Assembly (NCBI RefSeq): GCF_036884655.1
Contig: NC_088345.1
Span: 31,064,501-31,128,500 of the forward strand
From: Musa acuminata AAA Group
Lineage: Eukaryota; Streptophyta; Magnoliopsida; Zingiberales; Musaceae
Direction of reading: 5' to 3'
Length of the DNA: 64,000 nt
The notes under the pieces are model-generated. The model was given only the letters and a program-made list of their open reading frames with translations. It made no database searches and was not told the DNA's origin. The position numbers and the translations under genes are program-made. Positions 11,148-23,304 of the stretch are shown piece by piece (positions within the stretch are counted from its first letter, which is position 1; the number at the start of each line of letters is the position of its first letter).

Positions 11148-13542
11148 TGTTAGGATCGAGAGCACTAAGAGGGGGGGGGTGAATTAGTGCAGTGGAAATC
11201 TTACAGCGATTAAAAACCAAAAGCTGCGTTCGTTCAAAAACTATTATGATGCAAAAGCTAATTCTCAGTTTGTATCTAAGTGCAGTTTGCGTCTAAGCGC
11301 AGATTGCGTCTAAGCGCAGTTTTGCGTCTAAGCGCAGTTTACGTCTAAACTCAGATTTACGTCTAAACGCAGATTTACGTCTAAACGCAGTTTTACGTCT
11401 AAACGCAGATTTACGTCTAAACTCAGATTTACGTCTAAACTCAGATTTACGTCTAAACGCAGATTTACGTCTAAACGCAGTTTTACGTCTAGACGCAGAT
11501 TTATGTCTAAACTTTGAAACTCGTTTGTATACTCGCAGAAGGCAGTATGCAGTTGAAATCAAGACGTAAACGTGAACTGAGATCTGATGATTGTGCGAGG
11601 AAAGCCGATTTACGTCTGAATGCAGTTTTACGTCTAAATGTTGAAACTCGTTCGTAAAATTGTAGAGGACAGTTTGCAGTTATCAATAGGATCAAAATGT
11701 AAGTGTAAACTGCAAAGAAGCTCATTCGTAAAAGCACGGAAGACAGTTCTGCAGAATCAAACGTAAACGTAAACTGTAATGTATGAAAATACGAATTTAC
11801 GTCTGAATGCAGATTCGGAAGAACAGCACTTAGAACTTGTTCGTGAAAGCGCAGAGAGCAGTAGTAATGAAGGAGGTTTGCAGTAATGATAAAGTGCTCG
11901 AGAATAAACGCAAACCAGAGATTTAGAGTGGTTCGGTCAGCCTTGACCTACTCTACTTTTGGCTTCCTCCACCGACGAGGTTGCCGACGTCAACTAGGGG
12001 CCTTCCTTCAATAGGCGAAGGCCAAACTGCCCTTTTACAATTTCTCTCCTTTTAACAGGCTCAGGAGACAACCTTTACAGACCTTTCTCTCCTCACTTTA
12101 CAACTGAAAACTTGAAGAACAGAAGGAGGAGACTTAAAGGCTTTACAACACTTTTGAGCTCTTAGAATCACAGAAAAGATCAAGATTTCGGTGTAGGTCT
12201 GTATCTTTTCAGTGCTGAATGGGTGGGGTATTTATAGGCCCCAACCCAATTCAAAATTCGAGCTCAAAACCATCAAATCCCGGAATTCCGGGATCAGGCG
12301 GTTGCACCTCTTGACTGGAGAGGTTGCACCGCCTGGTAGAGCTCGAAGACTGAGCTCAAGCGGATGCACCTCTCTGTCAGGGGTGGTTGCACCTTTCTGC
12401 CAGAGCTCGAAGACCGAGCTCAGGCGATGCATCACCTGTCCAAAGAGGTTGCACCTCTCTGCCAGAGCTCGAATACCGAGCTCGGTGGTTGCACCTCTCG
12501 GTAGAGCTCGGAACTTGAGCTCTGGCGGTGCTACCTCTTGACAGAGGAGGTTGCACCGCCCAGTCTCGCTTGGAGACTGAGCCCTGGGCGGTTGCACCGC
12601 CTGGCTGGAGTGGTTGCACCGCCCAGTCTCGCTGGGAGACTTAGCCTGGGCGGTGCTACCTCCCTGCCTGGGCGATTGCACCTCCCACAGCTACTTGGGT
12701 TCGAATGGGTTGAACCATTCGACCCAACTTGAGTTCTTCAGGGGCCCAATTGCCCCAGGATTAAGCTAATGGGATCACCTCCCATTTCTAACTTAATCAC
12801 CGTGCTAACTACGATTAAATCTAAGACAATTTCTGCAGCTTTGCTTCGGTACATCAATCGCTTCTTCCGGCGAGTTTTCGGCGAACTTCCGTCGATCATC
12901 CGATGAACCCTCGGTGATGCTCCTGCGGACTTCCGGCAAACTCCTGGACTTTGCGAAGATCCACTTGGCAAGTTCCGACGAGCTTCGCTTGGCAAGCTTC
13001 TGGACTTCTCGGATGTGTTCTCGCAGAACCTCCGACGACCGTCCGAACTTCCGTCGAACTCTCGAACTCCCAACGTGATCATGATCTTGACTCTGGCGCA
13101 ACACCTGCTGCTTGTCTTACTTTCATCGTAGTTAATCCTGCACAACAAAACAAAACTTCGATCGAGACAATTAATCCTAAGCAATTAACCAAGTTGTCCG
13201 ACATGTCATTGGTCCCTCGATGCTTCGTCCGATTCTTCGGCGCATCGTCCTCTTCTGCAGCCTATTGCCCAATCGGCCAGTCGACTCCGCAACTCCGATA
13301 TCCTTGGCACAATACCCGCTCTTCTTGGCCCAATGCCCGAGTCCACGGCCCGAAGCCTTCTGTCGATACGTCGACCGATCCACCGGCCCGACGTCCAATC
13401 TTCTGACATGTTCCTTCGGCACAACATGATTTTCCTGCTTTAATTGTCTCATCCTGATCGAAGCATCCTGCGTCACTCAAAACGCAGATTAAATCATAAA
13501 CATATATCAAGTAGTTTCATCATCAAAATACGAGATTCAACA
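11148..13542 (-). repeat. Solo copia LTR with 5-bp target duplication
   Basis: It starts TGTTAGGATCGAGAGCACTAAGAG and ends CGAGATTCAACA. It is flanked on both sides by attta (11143-11147 and 13543-13547), with no primer site or polypurine tract at its edges. This is the signature of recombination between the two LTRs of an inserted element. At ~2.4 kb it is the longest LTR here, lengthened by an 18-bp minisatellite (11291-11504) and a long array of gcggttgcaccgcc-type motifs (about 12290-12690). A minus-strand TATA box lies near 12228. Short open frames inside it follow the repeats and are not genes. Confidence 0.88.
11291..11504. repeat. 18-bp minisatellite inside the solo LTR
   Basis: There are about twelve units of the form gtctaaacgcagatttac with alternating variants (ctcag for cgcag, gtttt for gattt). 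The period is a multiple of three, so the minus strand reads as an Arg/Lys-rich hexapeptide repeat, which I regard as fortuitous. Confidence 0.92.
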
Positions 13543-14600
13543 ATTTATTCTATGGCAAGATATCAATTTGTTAAATTACAAGTTAAGCTCTAGATATTTT
13601 ATCATAATGAACAAAAGTTAACATGCAAACTTTTCAAGTGTAAAATTGCATACATTTATCATCAATAAATTGTATACATTTATCATCAATTTATCATATT
13701 TTAGTATTATTTCTCTCCCTTTATCATCAGCAAAAAGGAGAACGATTCAACAATAAATGCAAGTGTGGTAAAAATCCATATCATATTTCAAATTATAAAA
13801 AAATTCATACAATTCATATTTCAACCATTCATGATATGATATCATTCAAAAGTTCTTACATTAAAAGTTATAAATATTTAGCGAGATGGCTTCCATCAAC
13901 TTCTCCCTTTTTATTTTTCATTAAAACTTCGCATGAAGGAGGAAAGTAAGGAGGAAAAACCATTGAGAACCAACTTTAAATGAAGTTAAAAATGATAAAA
14001 GAGTGTCTTTAAATCATGCTTCATTCTTCACAAGGATCAAGATATTTATGTAAAATTAAATCCTCATTCTTGCAAGTGTTTATCAAAAAAAAAAAAAATT
14101 CTTCCTTCGTTAAGAAGGAATTCATGTGAAAGACTCATCATTTCAAATCCATTTCTCAATAAATATTTACAAGAGAGAAATCCGAAAGATGCATTTATCA
14201 ATGAAATTCATGAATCAAACATCAAGATATGTATAAATACTTCATGTATTTATAAAATGTTTTGTCATAGCTTTTCATCACTACTTGCATGAGGTAATAT
14301 TATTAGTGTTTTGTAGTACTTAAAGATTAAGAATATGATGTATGATTAAAACTTCTCAATATTCAATAGAAATCATAATCATCAAAGTAAACTTCATGCT
14401 ATTGAATCATTGTATAATAACATGCTCATAATCATAGAAACTTTTAGCATCAAGGCACAAAATTTCCAACATCAAAGTAAACATGTTATTGAAGCACACA
14501 ACCTTATCATCATGTAATATTTGCATCATAAAATTATCAACATAGAATTTAAATGAGTGATCAAGGAATCAAGAAAGTCCGAAAATAAAATTTAACAAAT
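13543..14600 (-). other. Copia Y 3' noncoding region, main part
   Basis: The region is AT-rich with no supported gene. It contains recurrent 3' internal motifs of the family (ttctctccctttatcatcagcaaaaaggag near 13710, and a..aagaaggaattcatg blocks) also seen in F at 23305-24507. Confidence 0.75.
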
Positions 14601-17600
14601 TCATGCATTCGGACATATTAATATTCCTAACTCTCTTCTAATAAAATCAAATTGTTCTTCACTTAAAGGCTTTGTAAAAATATCGGTTAATTGATGTTTA
14701 TATCAATAAACTCTAGGATTACATCATGATTAGTGACATGATCTCATATAAAGTGATGCCTAATGTCAATATGTTTTGTTCTAGAGTATTGAATGAGATT
14801 CTTTGTTAAACAAATTACACTTGTGTTATCACATTTTATGGGAATATTTTTAAAATGAATCTTATAATCCTCTAAAGTGTTTTTCATCCACAACTTGTGC
14901 ACAGTATGCACTAGCTGCAATGTACTAAGCTTCGGTTGTAGATAGTGCAATCGAGTTTTGTTTCTTAGATGACCAAGAAATAAGTGCGTGTCCTAACAAC
15001 TGATATGTTCCGGATGTGCTTTTTTCTATCTAATCTACATCTAGCAAAATCCGCATCAGCATATGCAATTAGTTCAAAGTTCGCGGATTTGGATACCATA
15101 ATCCTAGATTAGTGGTACCTTTAAAATATCTAAGTATTCTTTTAACTGCTTTGAGATTGATGTATCTTAGGATTAGATTGAAACCTAGTACAAAGTCCTA
15201 CACTAAACATGATATCCGGTATAGTTGCAGTGAGATAAAGTAAACTTTCTATCATATCCTATAAGCTTTTTTATCAAAGCTTTCTCTACTTTCATCAATT
15301 TCTAATTTAGTGGAGGTGCTCATAGGAGTGTTGATAGCCTTTGAGCTATCTATATTAAACCTTTTTAGCAAATCTAAGGCATATTTTGTTTGACTAAAAA
15401 AATACTATTACTTAGTTATTTGATTTATAAGCCCAAAAAGAAAGTTAATTCCCCCATTAAACTCATTTCAAATTCAAGACTCATACTTTTAGCAAATGAT
15501 TCATAAAAAGATTCATTCGTAGAACCGAAAATGATATCATCAACATAAATTTGAATAATAAGAAAATTATTTTCAAAATTTTTGATAAACAATATAGTAT
15601 CGACCTTGCCTTTAGAGAAATTATTTTTAATAAAAAATGAACTAAGTCACTCATACCAAGCCCATATGGCTTGTTTTAAACCATAGAGAGCTTTAGTCAA
15701 TTTAAACACATGATTAGGGATACTTCATTCTCAAATCTAGGAGGTTGCTCAACATAAACTTTTTCGGAAATAAAGCTATTAAGAAAAGCACTTTTAACAT
15801 CCATTTGAAACAACTTAAAATTATTACTATTAGCATAGGCAAGGAGCATCCTTTTGGCTTTTAATCGACCCACAGGAGTGAATGTTTCTTCGTAATTGAT
15901 ACATTCTTCTTGGTTGAAACCTTTGGTCACTAATCTAGCCTTGTTTCTTACCACGATACCAGATTCATCTTGCTTGTTTCTGAAAACCCATTTAGTACTA
16001 ATAACTAAATGGTCATTTAGCCTACGAACAAGCTTCCATACCTCATTTCTCTCAAATTGATTTAACTCATCTTACATGGCGATAATCCATAAATCATCTT
16101 TCATGGCTTCGTCAATATATTTAGGTTCAATTTGGGAGAGAAAAGTGGTGTTGGCATAAAAATTTTTAAGAGAAGAACGTGTTTGAACCCCTTTAGTTGT
16201 GTCTCCTATGATTAGCTCCTTAGGATGAGTATATACATACTTCCAATCCTTGGGTAAGGATGTTTCAGAAGTAGATGCATCCAAGTTACTAAATGGATAA
16301 GGGTTTCATTTAAATTTAAAGCATCAAAATTAACATCATCGTCAAAATAATTTTTCTTAATTTCGGAAACCTCATTAAAAACAACATGAATGAATTCTTC
16401 TATAATCAAAGTTCTTTTATTAAAGATACGAAATGCTTTAGAAATCGAAGAATAGCCAAGAAAAATTCCTTCATCGGATTTAGCATCAAATTTTCCTAAG
16501 GTATATTTTTCATTAAAAATAAAACACTTACATCCAAAAACTTTAAAATATGAAACATTAGATTTTTTGTTGTTCCATAACTCGTAATGAGTTTTGGTGA
16601 GTAAGGGTCTTACTAGAACTCTATTCATGACATAGCATGCCGTGTTTACAGCTTCAGCTCAAAAATATTTGGGTAGGCTATATTCATTCAATATGGTTCT
16701 TGTCATTTCTTGTAGATTTCTATTCTTTCTTTCTACTACTCCATTTTGTTGAGGATTTCTTAGAGTAGAAAAGTTATGGTTGTATCCATTAGATTCATAA
16801 AATTCTTGAAAATCACAGTTTTAAAATTCACCACCATGATCACTTCGAATTGACGAAATCATAAAACCCTTTTCATTTTGAACAAGTTTACAAAATTTAG
16901 AGAAATACCTAAAGCATTCACTTTTGTGTACCAAAAAATAAGTCCATGTGTATCTACTATAATCATCTATGATGACAAATGCGTATTTGCTACCTCCTAG
17001 GCTTGATGTAGAAATTGGTTCGAACAAGTCAATATGGATTAATTGCAAAGGTCTAGAGGTGCTTATTTGGTTCTTAGGTTTGAAGCTACCTTTTATTTAT
17101 TTTCCTAGTTAACATACATCAAACATATTATTTTTGATGAACTTGGTACGAGGAATTCCTCTTACAAGTTCTTTAGATGAAATTTGGGTGATTTGTTTCA
17201 TACTTGCATTACCTAATCTCCTATGCCAAAGCTAAGTATCATCATTCAAAACCAAAAAATATATTTAATTACAAAGATCATTAATATCGATGGTGTATAC
17301 GTTATTTTATTTTAATACAATCATAGATATGTTTTTGTATGGTTTTTCAATAATACAAGCATTAGATTCAAATTTAATAATATATCCTTTATCACATAAT
17401 TGACTAATGCTCAAGAGGTTATGTTTTAAGCCATCAACTAACAATACATCTTCAATAAAGAAGTTGGATTTGTTACCTATGGTTCCTTGCCAATAATTTT
17501 ACCCTTGTTGTTGTCTCCGAATGTGACATATCCTTCGTCTATGCTAGTGAATTTAGAGAATTGAGATGGATCTCTAATCATATACCTTGAGAATCTACTA

Positions 17601-18227
17601 TTAAGGTACCATCTCTTGCTCCTAGCTTGTGATGGTATACGTTTCTATAAAAGAGGATGACTTTTAGATACCCATTTGATCTTAGGTGCCTCAAAAATCG
17701 ATCGGCTTAACTTATCATTTTGCATGAAGTTCTTTATGGTTCCTTTAGGAACCCAAATTAATTTGTATGGACTATACTTTTTAAATGGACAATGATAAGC
17801 TATATATCCAAGTTTGCAACAAAAGTTGCATTTCTTTTGGGGTGAAACATGTAAGGTAGGGCCTTTAACAAAGGTGGTTAGATTATGGTGAGAGCTACTC
17901 ACAAATTTGATTTCGTCTTTTCTATGAACGTGACCCTTGTTGGCAAGGATCATGTTCAATAACTTACTACCAACCTCAAATTTCTTCAAGGTATCTTTGA
18001 GCAGCAAGTTTTCCTTTTGAATTATTTCTAAATCATAACATTTCGTACATAGAGCTAAACTATCATTATGCTCAATTTTTAATTTATCGAAATCACTAAT
18101 AAGAGAATCATACTCCTTTTTTAATAATTTATATTTTTTACTAATTATTTTACATTCATCAAATAAATCATTAAAAGTATTTAATAGTTCATCAAATGAT
18201 AAATTTGTATCTAATGAACTTTTTACC
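14601..18227 (-). pseudogene. Copia Y gag-pol polyprotein remnant
   Basis: Read from 18227 down to TGA at 14601-14603. A truncated gag remains (coiled-coil region SLDTNLSFDELLNTFNDLFDE; second knuckle CNFCCKLGYIAYHC with the His lost). A protease/pre-integrase remnant covers 17100-17640. Integrase (about 16680-17060) keeps the first Asp (QLIHIDLFEPI) and SDHGGEF; the conserved C-terminal part GKFDAKSDEGIFLGYS lies at 16212-16628. RT starts with NKARLVTKGFNQEE (15697-15954), and its YVDD box survives at 15536-15547. RNase H ends at KHIDIRHHFI...CPNA. Multiple frameshifts and stops separate the pieces. The gag N-terminus is missing because of the deletion at 18227. Confidence 0.88.
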
Positions 18228-18394
18228 TCAACCACTATAAACTCAGTTTGTATTTCTGTTCTGCTTTTCATTGTTAAACTCTTTTTCGAGAAAGTCTTTA
18301 TCGAATGAAAAATTTTGAAATCGATGTTTTTCTTGAAATTTCTCAAAAGTCACCCCCCCCTCTTAGTGCCCTTAGTGTCCAAATGGTCTTAACA
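18228..18394 (+). repeat. 3' tail of a plus-oriented copia LTR, probably the Copia A 3' LTR
   Basis: accactataaactcagtttg..ctctgctt matches the tail of the 1-630 LTR, and the end (ctcttagtgcc..ggtcttaaca) is its terminus. It lies where the remainder of the 3637-4238 LTR would emerge on the far side of Copia Y. The middle of that LTR and the 5' end of Y are missing, so I infer one deletion spanning the Y/A boundary. Confidence 0.7.
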
Positions 18395-20100
18395 AAATCA
18401 AGATAAACTTATTATCAATGACCTATACATTGGATAGGTAAGAAAATGTGAAATGTAGAATATGTTCATAATAATTTATTTATGAATTTGACACATAAAT
18501 GCTTTATGTTCTATATGTATTTAAAGATATATCAGAGTTTAAAATTTTTTTACAAGAATATATTATAAGGAGGAATTTGGAAAAAAAAAAGTATATAAAA
18601 GTTACAAGCTTAAAGCACGATATAAGGTTAACATTTTGGATGGATGATAATGACTCGTGGAAATGATACATGTTGAATTACAAAGTTCATCAATAAGCAC
18701 TAATGCAATATACTTAGAGAAAATCAAAATCATCTATCTTGAACTAGCAAATTTATAGCTAAAGATACCAAAGAACAAGTTCTTGTAAATGAACAATATA
18801 CTCGGAGACGATCATCACATACATTCAAAATAGATTTGGAGTGGTGGTTTCTTATAGAATAACATATTTGACATGTGAAATTGTATTGAATGAAGTTCAT
18901 AGAAACTTTAATAGATCTTATGGTGAATTAATACCTTTCTTATGAGAGTTGAAAATTCATGACTATGAAATGACTGTTTGTTTAATTACTATAGATGATG
19001 GACATTTTTATGGAGGTTTTTGGGCATTCAGTGCATGTTCCTGCAGTCTTATTCAATACATTCGTCCAATTATCAACATAAATGTAGCACATTTATCTAG
19101 AAAGTATGTTAGTGTTTTAATGATAACGACTACTATTGATAGACCTAATAAATTATTTCCTATTGCATTTGAAGTAGAAGAGATTGAGGGGAGAGTGTCA
19201 TGCGAATATTTTTGTTTTAGTTGAGAAAATGTATTGGTGCACACTATAATTCTTTAAATATTATCAATGATAGAAATCCATAAATGCTAAACAAATATTT
19301 TTAGAGTCACATCATAGTTATTGCATAATCCATCTTTCGGCTAGAGCTTTTTAGAATCTAGTAATTGACATACTCAATAGGGAAGCAGCTAGAGTTTTTT
19401 GGGCTACCATGAGAGCACATATTAAGTTCGAGTTTAATGAATGTGTGTGAAAATTGATCAAAAAACATCTCTAAAGTTATCATTGGATTTTAGATTTAGA
19501 TAGAGAAAAGCGGGCCACTGTATTTTTTTCTAGGATGACATATGCTATGTTAACAACAAATAGTTCTAAAAATATGAATTTAATACCGAAAGATATCTGT
19601 AGACTTCCAATAACATATATGATTGAGATGGCATGAAAGAAAATTACCAAGTGGTTTTATTTGAATTGTTAGAGTGTCAATGCTATGATCAGTTCATTGA
19701 CACCCTCGATGGAGGAAGAAATATTGAAGTTAAAAAATTTAGCAAGATAGTTATAGTAGACACGAAAACGAAGATTTGTTCATGTCAGTGATTTGATATT
19801 TTTGGTATTCCATGCTCTCATGTAATAATTGCTATTAGGTTTCTGAAGTCCAATCCATATGAGTATTATAGGAAATACCTTTTGGCAGAATATTTGCAAA
19901 AGACTTATGATGATATCATCTTCCCAACAAGAAGCAAGTGGTTTTGGATTAAAAAAACTAACGATAAAAAATAATTAAGGATAGAATTGAGATACAATAG
20001 CAAGATCCCTACAAGGTGTTCGGGTGTCAACAATTTGGTCACAATCGATAGTCATGCAAATTTTCACCAGTTATATAGGTCAAGGTTATCAAATGTAAAT
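18395..20100 (+). pseudogene. Mutator-like (MULE) transposase remnant
   Basis: There is no long frame, but pieces in order match a MuDR-type transposase. An N-terminal block (about 18800-18955) reads YRITYLTCEIVLNEVHRNF...YGELIPFL. The core at 18949-19224 reads FIQYIRPIININVAHLS..YVSVLMITTTIDRPNKLFPIAFEVEE, corresponding to the MULE domain pattern of a buried substrate, an animated search and a PIAF box. A SWIM zinc finger is visible at 19777-19821 (C-S-C, then C-S-H: CSCQ.FDIFGIPCSHVIIAI). A CCHC knuckle remnant lies at 20015-20060 (CQQFGHNR.SC, frameshifted). Several stops and frameshifts make it dead. No terminal inverted repeats were found. Confidence 0.8.
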
Positions 20101-20340
20101 TAATATGATATCTTTAGTCTTTTCATATAGCCTAGTTTTGATCTTTTTTTTTGCTATAGGAGGTGGGTTTTTTTTTTTTTTTTGTATGTAGTATACTTAT
20201 ACAAATATAACTATATAATTTTTTGGTAGGTGTACTGTAACTTATGAAACATTATAAACTATTGATAATTTTGAATATGAAGTTATCATTTTGTAATTAA
20301 TGTTTTAATCCTTGTTGTATTTATGTTTTAGTTAACTTTT
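20101..20340. other. AT-rich spacer between transposase relic and tandem array
   Basis: It contains a poly-T tract (near 20170-20182) and no recognisable gene. Confidence 0.6.
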
Positions 20341-21115
20341 CAGAGTGAATCACCGCATGCCAAACTCGATGAATTACACTGAAATCATAAAAGAAAAAGA
20401 AAATTACTGCTAATTAAATTAGAATATGTCATAGTAGCCTTATAGAAGTTTGGTTTGGTTTGGTAAAATTTAACATGAGTTACACTCAGACTTACAAATT
20501 GGATAGGATTACAATATAACATTCAGATCATCACATGCCAAATTTTATTAATTATATTAAAATTATTAAAAAATAGAAAAAATTACTACTAATCAACTTA
20601 AAATTATGTCATGGTAGTCTCGAAGATGTTTGATTTGGTTTGACGAAATTTAACTCAAATTACACTCGAGGTATGAATTGGATAGAATTACAATCTAACA
20701 TTCATATCACCATGTGCCAAAATCCATTAAATACACTAAAACCATTCATAAATAGAAAAAAATTATAATCGTCTTACAATCATGTCATAGTAGTTGTAGA
20801 TAAGTTTTGATAGGTTTTGTTAAATTTAACTCAAGTTACATGATAGTTTCTTAAAAAAAACAAAAAATCAAATTCAAAAGTTAATGATCATATAATCATT
20901 ATAAATAGTAAAAATAAATACTATATATCTTCGAATCATGTCATAGTTGTTATGGAGAAGTTATGATTAGTTGAGTAAAAGTTCTCTTGAGTTATACTTG
21001 ATCACAATTTTACTCTGAACCTAGTGTAACACTGCCCATTAGTGGTGGTACCACCTATACCTAGTTGTCTACTAACCTCGGGTGGAGACACCGCCCATTA
21101 ATTGGTGGTACCACT
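20341..21115. repeat. ~178-bp tandem array, left part
   Basis: Degenerate units recur near 20349, 20527 and 20706 (pattern atcaccgcatgccaaa..cattaaatacactaaaa, then tcatgtcatagtagtt..aagttt, then ttaactcaagttacactc), with a partial unit to about 21010. The last ~80 bases are a GGTACC-motif block into which Copia G inserted. The array resumes at 45552. Adjacency to the transposase suggests subterminal repeats of the same Mutator-like element; this is inference. Confidence 0.75.
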
Positions 21116-22275
21116 TGTTGAATCTTGGATTTTGATAATAAAATCAATTGATGAAGTTATGATCTAATAAGCATTTAAGTAACATAGGACTAACTTCGAT
21201 CATGAAAAGGTAAATCGATTAAAGCTATAAAATCAGATGTTGGGCCAAAGAGCATCATGTTAGAGATTGGATGTCGGGCCGAAGGATTGGTCGACGTGCC
21301 AAAAGATAGACTTCATGCCATCAGTTTAGGCATTGGGCCAGAAGGATCGAACATTGCATCAAGAAGATCGGATATTGCGAGAGGTCACAAGGCAATGGAT
21401 CGGGCAATACATAGAAGGAGAGAATGAAGCACCAAAAGTTTGAACGAAGTGTTTGATGAACCAATGACATGCCGAGCAATATAAGATTCATGTTTATAAT
21501 TGTTTGTATTTTGATCGAAGTAGTTTAGGTTTTAATTGAGTTAGTTTTAGGTGTAATCAAGCCAATTTGATTAGGGGCCCATTGGGCTTGAATCAAGGCT
21601 GAATTAGGCCTATTAGAAGGCTAATTCAGTGACCTAAAGTTAGGTCAGACGGTGGAATCGCTTGTGAGCTAGAAAGTATAAAATATACTTTTCTAGAAAA
21701 CCCAGTGGTGGTACTGCCAAGGTAAATGGTGGTACCACTAGTGCATAGGGTGGCAAGCAGTGGTACCATCCAGTGCAGGCGATGGTACCGCCAGTACCCC
21801 GAAAACCTAAGAATTTAAATTTCTGGCTCCATTTATGAAGCCATTTGAGGCTTATAAACATCCACTCATTCTTGCTTGAGATAGCAAGAAAAACAGAAGA
21901 AAGAGGAAAGAATTCTTGAGGAAAAAATTATATAATCTCTCTTCAAGAGTCTCTTCCTCCTAGAGTTTAGAAGTCTTTCGAAGGGAGGAATGATGTCTCT
22001 TTATAAAAAAAAAGGATATGAAGGTTCTCTCCTGAGCCTGTGAAAAGAACAAAGGGTTATAATAACCGTTGAAAAGAAAATCGATAGTGAAAGCCAGTGA
22101 CCTCGACGAAAGAGGAATCAAGAGTGGACGTAGGTTGGGACTACTAAACCACTATAAATCAGTTTGCATTTTTTTCATACTTTTCATTCTTATTACTAAC
22201 TAATTTAGTTGCTCACTACTCTTACTCATATTCTAAGTTAAATTCATTTCTGATATAGGTTTTATTGAACTAATG
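21116..22275 (+). repeat. Copia G 5' LTR, 3' end deleted
   Basis: It begins TGTTGAATCTTGGATTTTG and runs through the GGTACC block (21650-21800), a TATA-like region near 21853 and the transcribed leader to about 22275. It then passes directly into mid-gag sequence, so the LTR tail, primer site and gag N-terminus have been deleted. The right limit is approximate. Confidence 0.8.
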
Positions 22276-22286
22276 GGTTTCATCTA

Positions 22287-22291
22287 ACTGC
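22287..22291. repeat. Left target duplication (actgc) of Copia F
   Basis: actgc precedes TGTTAGGATC here and follows ...TTCAACA at 30547-30551. It falls inside a gag codon run of Copia G (T-A-I-Q-E-A reads across 30547 onward). Confidence 0.9.
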
Positions 22292-23304
22292 TGTTAGGAT
22301 CAATACGATACTAAGAGAGGGGGGGGTGAAATAGTGCAGCGATAAAAATTACATTGATTTAGAAATTTTGGTTCAATAAAATCGTTTCGACAAAGCCCAT
22401 ATTAGAAAGCAATAAAAGTAATGACTTAGAGTAAATGTAAAATGTAGAATACAGCTAAGTAATGAAAAAAAGCAGTAAGAAAAGAACACATCAGATTTAT
22501 AATTGTTCGATCATTATGACCTATGTCCACTTCCGATTCCTCCTCCGTCGAGGTTACTAGTGTCCACTAATGGTCTTCCTTCAATAAGCAAAGACCAACT
22601 ACCTTCTTACAAAGCTTTCTCCTTTTCACGAGTTTAGGAGATAACCCTTACAAGCCTCATACCTCTTCTCTAATGATTACAAAGCTGAAGAAAGAGGAGG
22701 ACTCTTAGCACTTTAATAATACTTTTACACTCCAACACTTAAAGATTTTTTCACACTTTTTGCTCTTTTTGTATCCTTTCATACAGAAATGAGTAGAATA
22801 TTTATAGGCCCCAAGGGTTTCAGAGTTGGGTGGTACCATCGCCCAAACCACCTGGGAGGCTTAGCCTCAAACGGTTCCATTACCTACCCTAGGTGGTGCC
22901 ACCGCCTGGGGCTCCAAGTGGCCGAGTGGGCCTTCCATCCGGCCTAACTCAGCCCTATTTTGGTCCTAATTGGCCCATAACTGAGTTAGTAGGATTATCT
23001 CCCAATCCTAATTCAATCTAAGTTCTAACTAGACAATTAAGAAATTAACTAAGTAATCTTTGTCCGATATGTCAATCGTTCTTTCAGCGAACTCCCGACG
23101 AACTCTCGACGAGCTCCCGACGAATTCTCTACGAACTCCCAATGAACTCTCGATGAACTCCCAATGAACTCTCGACAAGCTTCCGGCACATCGTCCGAAT
23201 CTTCGTCATATTGTCCAATCTTTGATTTCGGCCCAACATCTGCTTTATGCCTTATTCATTATTGTAGTTAATCCTGCTTCATCATTAAAATCCGAGATTC
23301 AACT
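22292..23304 (-). repeat. Copia F 3' LTR
   Basis: It starts TGTTAGGATCAATACG and ends GAGATTCAACT (the usual final A is T). It contains a minus-strand TATA box near 22800, a shortened GGTACC block and a seven-unit cgaactccc array (23087-23190). The pyrimidine tract after it is the polypurine tract in element sense. Confidence 0.9.

Larger units (their letters stand above)
4239..18227 (-). mobile_element. Copia Y: minus-oriented Ty1/copia, 5' end lost, carrying two later insertions
   Basis: The element reads right to left: truncated gag, protease, integrase, RT and RNase H (18227 down to 14601), a long 3' noncoding region (13548-14600 plus 10879-11147), then its 3' LTR (4239-4280 plus 9664-10878). 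A gypsy element occupies 4281-9663 within the LTR, and a solo LTR with its own duplication occupies 11148-13542 within the noncoding region. The 5' LTR, primer site and gag N-terminus are gone; at 18227/18228 the gag joins the tail of a plus-strand LTR. Integrase preceding RT identifies Ty1/copia; a Maximus/SIRE-like lineage is inferred from the long LTRs. Confidence 0.85.

Noticed and set aside
11293..11562. Minus-strand 89-codon frame encoding an Arg/Lys hexapeptide repeat
   Set aside because: It is the translation of an 18-bp minisatellite inside a solo LTR; the period of three codons keeps it open by default.
12232..12681. Overlapping open frames of ~110-150 codons on both strands
   Set aside because: They follow the GC-rich ggttgcaccgcc motif array of the solo LTR; both strands are open together and no domain is visible.
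12738..13510. Cluster of open frames in up to five reading frames
   Set aside because: They lie in the repeat-rich LTR part (cgaactctcgg and cgatacgtcgacc blocks); simultaneous openness of many frames reflects composition, and the same sequence recurs broken in other LTRs.
4239..13542. Reading 4239-10878 and 11148-13542 as the two LTRs of one short element
   Set aside because: Only ~270 bases lie between them, there is no primer site before 11148, and the second LTR has its own attta duplication, so it is a separate solo LTR.
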